Assembly (NCBI GenBank): GCA_050633505.1
Contig: JBOEGQ010000007.1
Span: 68,607 to 132,606 of the forward strand
DNA: 64,000 bases
Origin: UBA1672 sp050633505
GTDB taxonomy: Bacteria > Pseudomonadota > Alphaproteobacteria > Micavibrionales > Micavibrionaceae
Reading direction: 5' to 3'
This document shows positions 51,441-60,730 of this stretch, piece by piece (position 1 is the stretch's first letter; each line of letters begins with the position of its first letter). The notes under the pieces were generated by a model, which did no database searches, was not told the DNA's origin, and saw nothing but the letters and a program-made list of their open reading frames with translations. A program made the translations under genes and the position numbers.

Positions 51441-52402
51441 CACTTAAAATCCACATCGATATATCCGCCATTTAAGGCCGATTGAAAGTCCATGGCTTTT
51501 TTTCCTTCAGGCTGCAGCATTTTAATTTTTAGAACTGTTTTTACACCGCACAGCATCAAACCATCCTTGTTCAGAACTGCCCCCGGTTTCAATCCTTCAT
51601 CACACAAAGCACCAGCATAATTCGGGTAATCCACATCCGCCAGAGACACATCACGAATTTTAAACCGCTGCCCCTGTATTTCCGCCCACACGCCCGGCCA
51701 TGCGTCAAGAGCGCGAACCTGCCTGTCAATCTCAACTGCCGTACTATTCCAGTCAATCAAGCCATCTGACTTTTTCAGAAGATGCGCATATGTTGCCTGC
51801 TCATCATTCTGCTTTTGTGCAGCAACATTGCCGGCTTCTGATAAGTTATCAAGCACATCCAATGATAATTGTGCACCCATTTTTGCAAGATCATCATGCA
51901 GCATAGAAGATGTCATTTTCGGTAAAATAGAGATTTCTGATTTGGCAATCATATCACCTGTATCCAGCCCCTCATCCATCTGCATAATGGTAATACCCGA
52001 TTTTTCATCACCTGCCCAAATTGCTCGCTGTATTGGTGAAGCCCCACGCCAGCGTGGTAATAAAGAGCCATGAATATTCAAGCACCCGTATTTAGGCCCA
52101 TCCAAAACGGCCTTGGGCAGAATCAATCCATATGCAGCAACAACCGCAACATCGATATCATGGCCAAGAAATTCTTGCTGTGCTTCTGCTGTTTTTAAAG
52201 TTTTAGGTGTAAAGACAGGGATATCATGTTTCTCAGCCAATGCATGAACGGCGGAAAGCTGTACCTTATGCCCTCTTCCCTTTGGACGGGGAGGCTGCGA
52301 GTACACACAGACGACTTCGTGCTCGCTCTCTATCAATGCCTGTAAAGATACAGCGGCAAAATCAGGTGTCCCCATAAAGGCAATACGTAGAGGTGTGCCC
52401 AT
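51440..52402 (-). CDS. fmt: Methionyl-tRNA formyltransferase
   Basis: 320 aa. N-terminal formyltransferase fold with FMGTPDFAAVSLQALI, the active-site run NIHGSLLPRWRGASPIQRAIWAGD, and GITIMQMDEGLDTGDM. The C-terminal domain binds the tRNA. It formylates initiator Met-tRNA. 9 bases downstream of def, then truA, the common alphaproteobacterial operon. Confidence 0.96.
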   Translation of the reverse strand: MGTPLRIAFMGTPDFAAVSLQALIESEHEVVCVYSQPPRPKGRGHKVQLSAVHALAEKHDIPVFTPKTLKTAEAQQEFLGHDIDVAVVAAYGLILPKAVLDGPKYGCLNIHGSLLPRWRGASPIQRAIWAGDEKSGITIMQMDEGLDTGDMIAKSEISILPKMTSSMLHDDLAKMGAQLSLDVLDNLSEAGNVAAQKQNDEQATYAHLLKKSDGLIDWNSTAVEIDRQVRALDAWPGVWAEIQGQRFKIRDVSLADVDYPNYAGALCDEGLKPGAVLNKDGLMLCGVKTVLKIKMLQPEGKKAMDFQSALNGGYIDVDFK

Positions 52403-52411
52403 AATGCTTTC

Positions 52412-52933
52412 CTATAACAGATTTTGTTTCTTAAGTTTCTGAACTTTTTTCAGAATCATATTCCGTTTCAGACTTGATAAATAATCAATAAAGAGCACAC
52501 CATTCAGATGGTCAATCTCATGCTGCACACAATGAGATAAGAGCCCATCCGCCTTAAGCTCTGCTTCTTTACCGTTATAATCCAAATACTTCACCCGCAC
52601 GATTGCAGGACGTTCAACATTTGCATATTGTTTTGGAATGGATAAGCACCCTTCTTGCATGACGCTCATCTCTTCAGATTCATAAATCACCTCGGGATTG
52701 GCCATAAAGATCGGGGCAGCCTCTTCATTCTCTTCACGATCAGATAAGTCCATCACCAAAACACGGTTAAGCAAATCCACCTGATTGGCGGCCAAGCCAA
52801 TACCCGGCGCATCATACATGGCCTGAAGCATACCATCCATCTGCGTGCGCACTGCATCATCAACCTTATCGATAGGCTGTGCCTCTTGTTTTAGTGTCGG
52901 ATGCGGAACTGTAATAATATCATATGTTTTCAT
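52412..52933 (-). CDS. def: Peptide deformylase
   Basis: 173 aa. All three metal motifs are visible: GIGLAANQVD, EGCLSIP (Cys ligand) and QHEIDHLNGVLFID (HExxDH). Removes the formyl group from nascent proteins in the cytoplasm. First gene of the def-fmt-truA operon. Confidence 0.97.
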   Translation of the reverse strand: MKTYDIITVPHPTLKQEAQPIDKVDDAVRTQMDGMLQAMYDAPGIGLAANQVDLLNRVLVMDLSDREENEEAAPIFMANPEVIYESEEMSVMQEGCLSIPKQYANVERPAIVRVKYLDYNGKEAELKADGLLSHCVQHEIDHLNGVLFIDYLSSLKRNMILKKVQKLKKQNLL

Positions 52934-52966
52934 GGGTCATAGTGATAGTGGGTTTCGCAAATGAGA

Positions 52967-54205
52967 TCAAGCACGTTTCTTTTCCTGCTCATCTTCCGGC
53001 GTGAGGGAAATCGTCCGTGGCGGCGTCTCAATGGCCTGAAATTCAGGCACATCACTCATCCCCACCTTTGCCCCTTGTAAGTCCTTAAACTTACGTGCAG
53101 CAGGTAAAATTTGACGTTCTAAGGAACCAACCGCCGCGTCATATCCGTTCATCGCTTTATGAATATGCCCTCCTACTTTTTCAAAATGGTCGGTAAATTT
53201 TAAAAAGCGCTTATACAAATCATACCCGAGGTCAGATATTTCCTTTGCATTCTGCGCCAGTTCCACTTGACGCCAACTCAACCCAACAACACGGAGTAAG
53301 CTCATCAACAATGTTGGTGAGGCAATAATAATATTTTGCCCTGCTGCGAACTCCACCAAATTCGGATCTGCGCGCAACGCAACCGAATAGAGATGCTCAG
53401 ACGGTAAAAACAGCACCGTAAAATCCGGACTTTCGACATTTTCCCAATAGTTTTTTCCACCTAATTTCTTAACATGATCACGAACCTGCGCCGCAAGCTT
53501 CGCCATAATATCTTGATGATCTTCTTCACTGAGCTCTTCTGATAGACGCTGCGTAAATTCATTAATCGGTGCCTTGGAATCAATAATAATATTAAAACCA
53601 TCCTGCATTTCAATGATCGCGTCAGGTCTTTGACGACCATCCGGCGTTTCGAAACTCACCTGTGTTTTATAATGAACCCCTTTTATTAAGCCAGACTTTT
53701 CAAGCAATCCCTCAAGAATAAATTCACCCCATGCACCTTGTGCAGACGGATCACGAAGTGCGCCGACAAGGCGTGCCGTTTCACGGTTCAAATTCTGAAC
53801 CTGCTCACGCAAGGACTGATCCGTTCCTTTGACCTGCTCCAATGCAGAAGCCATGGATTTCAAGTGTTCTTGTACGGGTTGCACCATGTTATCGATAGCT
53901 TTTTGGCGTTTATCCAAATCATGCATGGCATCATTCTGAACCCCCGCCATTCTCTCTTGTGCAAGCTGAAGAAACTGTTCGTTGCTTTTTTGCAGGGCCT
54001 CTTGAGCCGTTGCCTTAAACCGATTATCGAGTTCCGATCCGGCGCGTTTAAGAGCATCTCTTTCCGCATCAACCTGTGCCGATAATTCTGCATTACGGCG
54101 TTCCAACTCCATCATCCTTTTGGATTGAATAAAGTATATGATGGCCGCTCCGACCAATCCCCCTGCGAACAAAGCCGCTCCGATATAAAGACTTGCGCTT
54201 AACAT
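52967..54205 (-). CDS. rmuC: DNA recombination protein RmuC
   Basis: 412 aa. An N-terminal membrane anchor (LSASLYIGAALFAGGLVGAAIIYFI), a long coiled coil (about 30-150), then the RmuC nuclease-like domain with GALRDPSAQGAWGEFILEGLLEKSGLIKG and the conserved RPDAIIEM and IIIDSKAP. RmuC limits inversions at short repeats. Same strand as def, 33 bases upstream, so it may lead that operon. Confidence 0.92.
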   Translation of the reverse strand: MLSASLYIGAALFAGGLVGAAIIYFIQSKRMMELERRNAELSAQVDAERDALKRAGSELDNRFKATAQEALQKSNEQFLQLAQERMAGVQNDAMHDLDKRQKAIDNMVQPVQEHLKSMASALEQVKGTDQSLREQVQNLNRETARLVGALRDPSAQGAWGEFILEGLLEKSGLIKGVHYKTQVSFETPDGRQRPDAIIEMQDGFNIIIDSKAPINEFTQRLSEELSEEDHQDIMAKLAAQVRDHVKKLGGKNYWENVESPDFTVLFLPSEHLYSVALRADPNLVEFAAGQNIIIASPTLLMSLLRVVGLSWRQVELAQNAKEISDLGYDLYKRFLKFTDHFEKVGGHIHKAMNGYDAAVGSLERQILPAARKFKDLQGAKVGMSDVPEFQAIETPPRTISLTPEDEQEKKRA

Positions 54206-54289
54206 GATTCCTGATAGCCTAAAAAATTAATGTACCCGACCTATGATAAGGGAATATCACGCCTTCCGAAACAAAAAGAGAACAAAATC

Positions 54290-54964
54290 ATGATAAAAGC
54301 TCTGCATAACGAAGGCCAACGGGGTAACGCCTTGATCTATGTCCTGATTGCGATTGTTCTATTTGCCGCACTTGGGTTCACATTATCTCGTCAAACACAA
54401 AATAGCAGTACAACAGAGATTGATAAAGCCAAGGCGGAGATTTACGCAGCACAACTGGTTACCTATGCGATGCAAAGTAAATCTGTCTTAGATCAAATGA
54501 TTTTTAGCGGGTCTAGTATTGACGATCTGGATTTAACCCTTCCTAATGATACCGGTTTTTCTACAGCACCCCACATCCATAAGGTTTACCATCCGCAGGG
54601 CGGAGGGTTAACCCCTGCTAATCTGTCTGAAAAAGCCATAGACCAGATTTCATCCTCACCACCAGCCGGCTGGTACCTTGGACATTTCAGCAATATTGAA
54701 TGGAGCAAAAGCACAAGAACAGATGTAATACTGACCGCTTATCAGATTGCCAGACCCGTTTGTGAAGCAATTAATCTAAAGATTACAGGATCGAACACAA
54801 TCCCGTCCCTTGCCGGAAATATGAGTGAATTTCTAATCGATCACACGACCAACTCAGATCTAAATATTGCAGATTGTGGTGGATGCGAAGGGTATATGTC
54901 CCTTTGTGTCAGTAATAATTCAAACAGTGCGTATAGCTTCTACAGCGTTGTTGCAGACCGCTAA
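54290..54964 (+). CDS. Prepilin-like exported protein, 224 aa
   Basis: ATG 54290 gives a short basic leader (MIKALHNEGQRGNALIYVLIAIVLFAALGFTLSRQ), with one hydrophobic segment after a charged start, similar to pseudopilin/type IV prepilin N-termini (RGNALIYVLIAIVLFAALGF), though the canonical Gly-Phe cleavage site is not there. The rest is loop-rich with several cysteines near the C-terminus (CGGCEGYMSLC). Lone gene, convergent with engB with a 4-base overlap of the stops. Confidence 0.55.
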   Translation: MIKALHNEGQRGNALIYVLIAIVLFAALGFTLSRQTQNSSTTEIDKAKAEIYAAQLVTYAMQSKSVLDQMIFSGSSIDDLDLTLPNDTGFSTAPHIHKVYHPQGGGLTPANLSEKAIDQISSSPPAGWYLGHFSNIEWSKSTRTDVILTAYQIARPVCEAINLKITGSNTIPSLAGNMSEFLIDHTTNSDLNIADCGGCEGYMSLCVSNNSNSAYSFYSVVADR

Positions 54965-55608
54965 TCCTGCCTGCCATAGCGTAGCATGATAGAACGAAGT
55001 TCAGAAATACCGCCGCTCTTCAAACTGCTTGTTTGTGAAATCACAGGATGCGCCGCGCCATGTTTCTTTAAAGTGTCAGAGACCTTATCAGTCACCTTTT
55101 TCAACTCTTGGCTCTTTACCTTGTCCGTCTTGGTCAAGACGATACGATAAGACACCGCGGCACTATCAAGCATTTTCATCAGATCTATATCCGTGGTTTT
55201 CAGCCCATGCCTTGAATCAATCAAAATAAAAACGCAGCGTAGCGTCGATCGACCCTTTAGATAAGAGAAGATCAGCTCTGTCCATGCTTCAATTTTAGTT
55301 TTCGAAACCTTGGCATACCCATATCCGGGCATATCAACCAGATAAAGGCGTTCTCCCAGATTAAAATAGTTTAGCTCCTGCGTACGGCCAGGCGTGTTGG
55401 ATGTACGCGCCAGATTATTTCGCCCTGTCAACGCATTCATCAACGATGATTTGCCAACATTCGATCGTCCGGCAAAGGCCACTTCAGGAACCTCCGCATC
55501 CGGCAACTGATGCAGTCCGGCAACGCCAAGCATAAAGTCACATGGCCCTGCAAAAATCTTGCGTGCCTGCTCCATCTCGGCAGCAGAAATTTCCTCTTCA
55601 TCAATCAC
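54961..55608 (-). CDS. engB: Ribosome biogenesis GTPase EngB/YihA
   Basis: About 215 aa from GTG 55608, directly after the yidC stop (TAG T GTG); upstream frames to 55773 overlap yidC and are basic and unlike the family. Walker A G1 GRSNVGKSSLMNAL, G2 T in RTSNTPGRTQE, G3 DMPGYG, G4 TKTD. Assists large ribosomal subunit assembly. Part of the rpmH-rnpA-yidD-yidC-engB block. Confidence 0.92.
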   Translation of the reverse strand: MIDEEEISAAEMEQARKIFAGPCDFMLGVAGLHQLPDAEVPEVAFAGRSNVGKSSLMNALTGRNNLARTSNTPGRTQELNYFNLGERLYLVDMPGYGYAKVSKTKIEAWTELIFSYLKGRSTLRCVFILIDSRHGLKTTDIDLMKMLDSAAVSYRIVLTKTDKVKSQELKKVTDKVSDTLKKHGAAHPVISQTSSLKSGGISELRSIMLRYGRQD

Positions 55609-55609
55609 A

Positions 55610-57544
55610 CTATTTCTTCTTTTTACGTTTGGATTGCGTTTTTTTCTTCGGCTTGGGTGGCGTAATATCCTTAATCGGCTGTGGTTCTGGTGTATCAGCG
55701 TCCTGATCTCCGAAGAGTGCCTTTTCCGCCTCTTCTTCCGCCATGCCGATAAGGGGATGAACATCCGGCCCATCTTTTAGATCTTCTTCAAGCTGCTCTT
55801 CAAACTTATCTTTTTCAAAGATGTAAATCGGCACACCCAAAGAGCGCATAATATACATCTGTTGCAACATTGATAAGAATGCACTAAACGCCCAGTAGAT
55901 TACCAAACCAGACGCAAATCCGGCCATAATGAACGTGATAAAGAACGGGAAAATATTCATCATATCACGCTGCATTTTATCTTGAGGCGGCGGGTTCAAA
56001 CGCTTTTGCAACAGCATCGCCACAAGCATCAAACAAGGCCAGGCACCAATCATCAAAACTGCCGGTGGATTCCATGGAATTAGACCAAACAAGTTGAAAA
56101 CCGTTGTTGGATCAGCAACAGACAAATCTTCAATCCAGCCAAAAAACGGCGCATGACGGATCTCAATCGTCATAAGTAAGATTTTATAGAATGCAAAGAA
56201 AATAGGAATCTGAACCAAAATAGGCAAACATCCAGACATCGGGTTAACACCCTCACGTTGATACAACTCAACGATCTCCGCCTGTAGTTTTTCTTTATCG
56301 TCACCGTGTTGCTTTTTAATTTCTGCAATTTGCGGTGCAACCACCTTCATTTTTGCAAAAGAGCGATACGAAATACTGGTCAAAGGAAACACAGCCATAC
56401 GGATTACAATAGTCAGAAGAATAATGGCAACACCCATATTACCAACCAACAATCCGACATAATGTAGCGCCAAGAAGAACGGATAGGTAAAGAACCAGAA
56501 CCATCCGAAATCAACGGCCAAATCAAGGTTATCTACGTTAAGCTGACTTTGGTACTTTTCCAGCATCAAAACCTTCTTCGCCCCTGCATAAAGGTGATAG
56601 TTATTTTCGATACTGCCGCCGTCTTTTAACAACTGCGCCTGCCCGGTAAAGTCGGTTTGATAACGGTCACGATCCGATGTCACAGGATCTTTCGTGAACT
56701 TAAAACTAAATTTCGTATGGGTATCTTGTTGCGGCACCAAAGAAGTTAACCAATATTTATCTGAAACACCAATCCAACCACGTGACGCTTCGACGACATA
56801 GCTTGGCTCATCCGACATAGAGCCATATGTCATTTGTTCTAACGCGCCATTAATAAAGCCCATCGGCCCTTCATGTGAAACCCACATATAGCGATAATCA
56901 TCCGGGATATCTGTTTGTGAAATCAAACCATAAGGATGCAAAGATACATCCTTGCCAGAATTGTTACGTACAACCTGCTTGATAGAAAAAACATAATTTT
57001 CATCAAGTGATATATAGCGCTCAAAACGTAAGCCCTGCCCGTTATCCCAAATCAATGTCACAGGATTTTTCGAGGATAATACCCGATTTCCCTGCACACG
57101 CCATAAGCTTGCAGCATTCGGTAATGCCATGGTTTTATCTGCTGAAACCCACCCATAATCCACAAAACGTGCCTTACGGGTGCGTGCCGGTGAGAACAAG
57201 GAAACATGTTCTTTTTTCTCTAAAGTCTCGAAATAACCTTTCAAACTCAGATCATCAATCAATCCGCCGCGTAAAGAAATACTGCCGTAAACCGCCTCAT
57301 TATCGAATGTAACTCGTCCACCTTGCGCAATGGCTTCGTCTCTTGGTAGGAACTCAACCGGCTCTAAAAGCTGGGGGTTATGCTCAATAATTTCTGCACG
57401 CGCCTTCTTCGCGTCATGCAACGCCTTAGTTTGCGGCTGTAGAATAAAAGCATCATAAAGCAACCATATACCGATAGACAGAATTGCAAACGTAATAAGG
57501 TTACGCAGGTCTTCCGGATGCATCTGGTCTTTATTGTTCTTCAT
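55610..57544 (-). CDS. yidC: Membrane protein insertase YidC
   Basis: 644 aa, longer than average. N-terminal membrane segment (FAILSIGIWLLYDAFIL), a large periplasmic P1 domain (to about 370), then five membrane segments including PLTSISYRSFAKMKVVAPQIAEIKKQ and LYQREGVNPMSGCLPILVQIPIFFAFYKILL. The C-terminal tail is very basic (PPKPKKKTQSKRKKKK). Inserts proteins with and without Sec. Next to yidD and rnpA as usual. Confidence 0.96.
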   Translation of the reverse strand: MKNNKDQMHPEDLRNLITFAILSIGIWLLYDAFILQPQTKALHDAKKARAEIIEHNPQLLEPVEFLPRDEAIAQGGRVTFDNEAVYGSISLRGGLIDDLSLKGYFETLEKKEHVSLFSPARTRKARFVDYGWVSADKTMALPNAASLWRVQGNRVLSSKNPVTLIWDNGQGLRFERYISLDENYVFSIKQVVRNNSGKDVSLHPYGLISQTDIPDDYRYMWVSHEGPMGFINGALEQMTYGSMSDEPSYVVEASRGWIGVSDKYWLTSLVPQQDTHTKFSFKFTKDPVTSDRDRYQTDFTGQAQLLKDGGSIENNYHLYAGAKKVLMLEKYQSQLNVDNLDLAVDFGWFWFFTYPFFLALHYVGLLVGNMGVAIILLTIVIRMAVFPLTSISYRSFAKMKVVAPQIAEIKKQHGDDKEKLQAEIVELYQREGVNPMSGCLPILVQIPIFFAFYKILLMTIEIRHAPFFGWIEDLSVADPTTVFNLFGLIPWNPPAVLMIGAWPCLMLVAMLLQKRLNPPPQDKMQRDMMNIFPFFITFIMAGFASGLVIYWAFSAFLSMLQQMYIMRSLGVPIYIFEKDKFEEQLEEDLKDGPDVHPLIGMAEEEAEKALFGDQDADTPEPQPIKDITPPKPKKKTQSKRKKKK

Positions 57545-57579
57545 ATTTTATACTCTTTTCTTAATTCTCAAATACCCGT

Positions 57580-57867
57580 TTATCGGTCTTCTGAATGCGT
57601 ATGTCTTTTACAGCACAGGCGTTTATACCCCAAGACGTCTTTCCACGCAAACTGCTTTGGCACCGGATCATTATGTTTCTTTTTGCTATAAGGATGACAT
57701 GATAAAATCCTTCGCCAGCCAAGGAATAATCCCTTTAAAACGCCATGCTGATCCAATGCTTCGCACATATAGGAAGAACATGTCGGAGAATAGCGACAAT
57801 TTTTCCCTAAAAAAGGTGAAACAAGCCAGCTATACCCCCTAATCAACCATTGGAAAAAACGTACCAT
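57580..57867 (-). CDS. yidD: Membrane protein insertion efficiency factor YidD
   Basis: 95 aa. The YidD core is present: GKNCRYSPTCSSYMCEALDQHGVLKGLFLGWRRILSCHPY (C-x5-C plus C). A hydrophobic start (VRFFQWLIRGYSWLVSPFLG). Helps membrane protein insertion. Between rnpA, whose stop is one base upstream, and yidC. Confidence 0.92.
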   Translation of the reverse strand: MVRFFQWLIRGYSWLVSPFLGKNCRYSPTCSSYMCEALDQHGVLKGLFLGWRRILSCHPYSKKKHNDPVPKQFAWKDVLGYKRLCCKRHTHSEDR

Positions 57868-57868
57868 G

Positions 57869-58258
57869 CTATTTCTGTATCTTATTTTCGTTCTTTTCGT
57901 AATAACCTGTTTTTTTCAGGCACCATTTCAGATCGTTACACACATCACGATAAGGGCGTGTAGCCGTCATTTTCCGGCCAACCAAGACGTAATCAACACC
58001 AGGCTTTGCATATTGGGAAAGAATATCGGCAGCCACAGAGCGCAAACGCCTTTTGATACGGTTACGTTTAACCGCAGATTTATCCACTTTCTTACTGACA
58101 GTAAAGCCCGTGCGAATGACCTCTGAGTCATCGTGATCACGCACCTGTAAAATCAGGCCATGGGAAACCCATTTTTGACCCTTTTTTTGTACAGTAATAA
58201 AATCAGAACGAGCCGTCAGCATTTCAAATGCGGACAGCTCTGATTTCTTTATATGCAT
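57869..58258 (-). CDS. rnpA: Ribonuclease P protein component
   Basis: 129 aa. The RNR motif with AVKRNRIKRRLR and the early FITVQKKGQKWVSHGLIL identify the RNase P protein that supports 5' tRNA processing. One base before yidD, 25 bases after rpmH. Confidence 0.95.
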   Translation of the reverse strand: MHIKKSELSAFEMLTARSDFITVQKKGQKWVSHGLILQVRDHDDSEVIRTGFTVSKKVDKSAVKRNRIKRRLRSVAADILSQYAKPGVDYVLVGRKMTATRPYRDVCNDLKWCLKKTGYYEKNENKIQK

Positions 58259-58283
58259 AATGTTATAAAGCGTAAAAAGGCTT

Positions 58284-58424
58284 TTAAGCGCTCAAACGCT
58301 TACGTCCTTTAGCGCGACGACGTGCCAATACCGCGCGACCGTTTTTATCGGCCATGCGAGAACGAAAACCGTGGCGGCGTGCGCGAACAAGACGGCTTGG
58401 CTGGAATGTACGTTTCTGATGCAT
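58284..58424 (-). CDS. rpmH: 50S ribosomal protein L34
   Basis: 46 aa, very basic: starts MHQKRTFQPSRLVRARRHGF and continues RSRMADKNGRAVLARRRAKG. Normal L34 with a 2-residue difference to the common MKRTFQPS start (MHQKRTFQPS). Precedes rnpA in the classical arrangement. Confidence 0.97.
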   Translation of the reverse strand: MHQKRTFQPSRLVRARRHGFRSRMADKNGRAVLARRRAKGRKRLSA

Positions 58425-58538
58425 TGTCTTACCTCTTTTTTATAAAGCGATCTTGCCTAAAAGCAAAAACGCGAGAATTCCTATATCTTTAAAAGATGGA
58501 GGTTTATACCCCCTTTAAACAGCCCTGTCAAATTAAAC

Positions 58539-59738
58539 TTACTCCCCCATTGCACGGCGCATAAAAAATTGTTTTGCATGGGAAAGACGTGCAACCGCTT
58601 TTAACCCCGTACGACGTAAAATTTTAACAGGAAGAAGATTATTCGAAAAAAGACGTACCATTGCATCGGTAAAGGCAATCATCGCCATATTATCCGGGCG
58701 GCGCTTTCGTTGATACGCCTCTAACAAGGAAACGCTTCCGATATCCTGCCCCGCCTCAACAGCTTGTTCAATGAGAGTGGCCAGCACCCCTAAATCACGG
58801 AACCCAAGGTTTAGCCCTTGCCCCGCGATCGGGTGGATACCATGGGCGGCATCGGCAACCAATACCATACGCGGCGCGATATACTCTGATGCATGAACCA
58901 ATGATAATGGAAATGCCATACGTTTATTATCCAAAATTTCTACCGTGCCATAGCTTTCAGGAAATCCTTGTTCAACTTTTTGAGAAAATTCTTCATCATT
59001 CAGATCCATAAGACTCTGCTTTTTACGCTTTTCATGTTCAGTAAAAACAAGAGAAGAGATATGTCGTCCATCATCTAAGTTCGGCATTGGTAAAATGGCA
59101 AACGGGCCAGATGGCCAGAAATGCTCAACCGCCTTATTATCATGCGGATTTTCATGGATCACAAAACACACGACTGCACGCTGATTATAGCTCCATTTAC
59201 GCACAGGAACATCCATAAAATCACGCACCCCCGACATACGACCATCAGCGCCAATCACCAATCGTGCACTAATTTTGCGCCCATTATCCAGAATTACGCT
59301 TGCCTGATCATCCGTTACGTCAAAATCACGCACACAAGCGGGCGCGATATGATCGACATTCGGCAGTTCCCCCATTGCATTCATCAGCGATTTACGGATA
59401 TGGCGATTAGATATAATCCAGCCAAACGCCTTCCCCTCAACTTCCGAGCTTAAAAACTGGAGAAGAAGCGGGCTATCGCCATCAAGAATTTCAATATTCT
59501 CAATCGGGCATCCCGCCGAAACGATATCATCCCACACACCTGCGCGCTGTAATACCTGACTGGATCCATAAGAAATTGCAGTTGTACGCTCATCAGAGCG
59601 CAACTGATCCTCCGGCGCATCACGATCAAGGCACGCGACCTTCAGACCATCAAACTTTCCTAATAAACAAGAAAGAGACAACCCCGCAAGACCACCACCG
59701 ACAATAATAACGTCATAATCGTAATGAATATCTGACAT
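58539..59738 (-). CDS. UbiH/UbiF/Coq6-type FAD monooxygenase
   Basis: 399 aa. Dinucleotide-binding VIIVGGGLAGLSLSCLLG, the DG motif ARLVIGADGRMSGVRD, and the second FAD motif LVADAAHGIHPIAGQGLNLGFRDLGVL. These match ring hydroxylases of ubiquinone synthesis. Which ring position is hydroxylated cannot be read from sequence. Stands alone downstream of the FHA/HtrA pair. Confidence 0.9.
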   Translation of the reverse strand: MSDIHYDYDVIIVGGGLAGLSLSCLLGKFDGLKVACLDRDAPEDQLRSDERTTAISYGSSQVLQRAGVWDDIVSAGCPIENIEILDGDSPLLLQFLSSEVEGKAFGWIISNRHIRKSLMNAMGELPNVDHIAPACVRDFDVTDDQASVILDNGRKISARLVIGADGRMSGVRDFMDVPVRKWSYNQRAVVCFVIHENPHDNKAVEHFWPSGPFAILPMPNLDDGRHISSLVFTEHEKRKKQSLMDLNDEEFSQKVEQGFPESYGTVEILDNKRMAFPLSLVHASEYIAPRMVLVADAAHGIHPIAGQGLNLGFRDLGVLATLIEQAVEAGQDIGSVSLLEAYQRKRRPDNMAMIAFTDAMVRLFSNNLLPVKILRRTGLKAVARLSHAKQFFMRRAMGE

Positions 59739-59779
59739 ATTCCACCTTTTCTTTCAAAAGCCTTTTCCGCTTTATCTGC

Positions 59780-60730
59780 CTACGGTGTTTCAAACTGTTC
59801 CTGTGCATTGGTAAGAAACTCTTCGGCAGATTGCAAGTGTATATGACTAAAATCACCGACGCGCAATTGGGATGGAAATTCCGGTGATGCATTATACCCC
59901 AGAGTAGAAACCATCAAGATTCCCGGAATAAACACCCCGATCATCAGGGTCAAAACCATCGTTTTCCGTACAAATCGTCCATCATGCACATAAGACAGGA
60001 ATGCCCCACCACATAGACTTAAGACAAGTATGATGGTCGACGTGGCAAAGAGTTCAACCTTCTGATCAGGCATCCAAAAATAGATCATAGGGGAAAGTAG
60101 CCATTCAAACCCGACCATAAGAATAACAAAAATAGACCATAGGCTGATCTCTCGTGCAAAATTCGGCTTCCGATGACTGATGACCTGACTTAACGCACCC
60201 CCCAAAGCCAAGATAAGGATAAGAACCGCAACACCTGCAGGCTGCTGATAGATTTCTTCATCCATAAATTTTTTACTGTCTGCCTTGATCCATTCATATG
60301 TCGTACCGAAACAAATTGATGTCAAAAACAGAAAAATGGAAAACAGGGCATGATCAAAAAATGCCTGTAATTTTGTGCCGAAATTTAAGTGCCTTGTCGG
60401 TTCAATTTGATGTTGCCCCGAAAAAATACGAAGTCGTGTTTTCCCGATCTTACAATTCTGACCGGAGGTAAATGGAACCTCCGCACCATTTAAACGAGAT
60501 TTACGTATAACCGTACCATTATCTGATTCCAGATCGGTAATCAGAAAGTCTTTCCCATGGGCATCTAATTCGATTTTGACATGCTCAGGCGAAACGAAGC
60601 CATCCTCCAAGATCACATCACAATCATATGAACGACCAACAGTAATGCTACCCTTTTCAAAAACATGCAAACGTGACTTTTGCGTGTTTGGTGGGAATGC
60701 TTCTACAATGATTTTCTTATTGATCGACAT
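59780..60730 (-). CDS. FHA-domain membrane protein
   Basis: 316 aa. Residues 1-100 are an FHA domain (KGSITVGRSYDCDVILEDGFVSPEHVKIEL, DLESDNGTVIRKSRLNG), with GRS and SPEH at the phosphothreonine-binding site. Then five or so membrane segments (FDHALFSIFLFLTSICFGTTYEW, PAGVAVLILILALGGALSQVI, LWSIFVILMVGFEWLLS). The FHA domain faces the cytoplasm and would bind phosphoproteins. Its start overlaps the end of the HtrA-like gene by 14 bases. No kinase is visible nearby. Confidence 0.85.
   Translation of the reverse strand: MSINKKIIVEAFPPNTQKSRLHVFEKGSITVGRSYDCDVILEDGFVSPEHVKIELDAHGKDFLITDLESDNGTVIRKSRLNGAEVPFTSGQNCKIGKTRLRIFSGQHQIEPTRHLNFGTKLQAFFDHALFSIFLFLTSICFGTTYEWIKADSKKFMDEEIYQQPAGVAVLILILALGGALSQVISHRKPNFAREISLWSIFVILMVGFEWLLSPMIYFWMPDQKVELFATSTIILVLSLCGGAFLSYVHDGRFVRKTMVLTLMIGVFIPGILMVSTLGYNASPEFPSQLRVGDFSHIHLQSAEEFLTNAQEQFETP

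Noticed and set aside
55609..55773. Longer N-terminus for engB
   Set aside because: The extension is an out-of-frame reading of the basic yidC tail. The GTG at 55608 right after the yidC stop gives normal family length.
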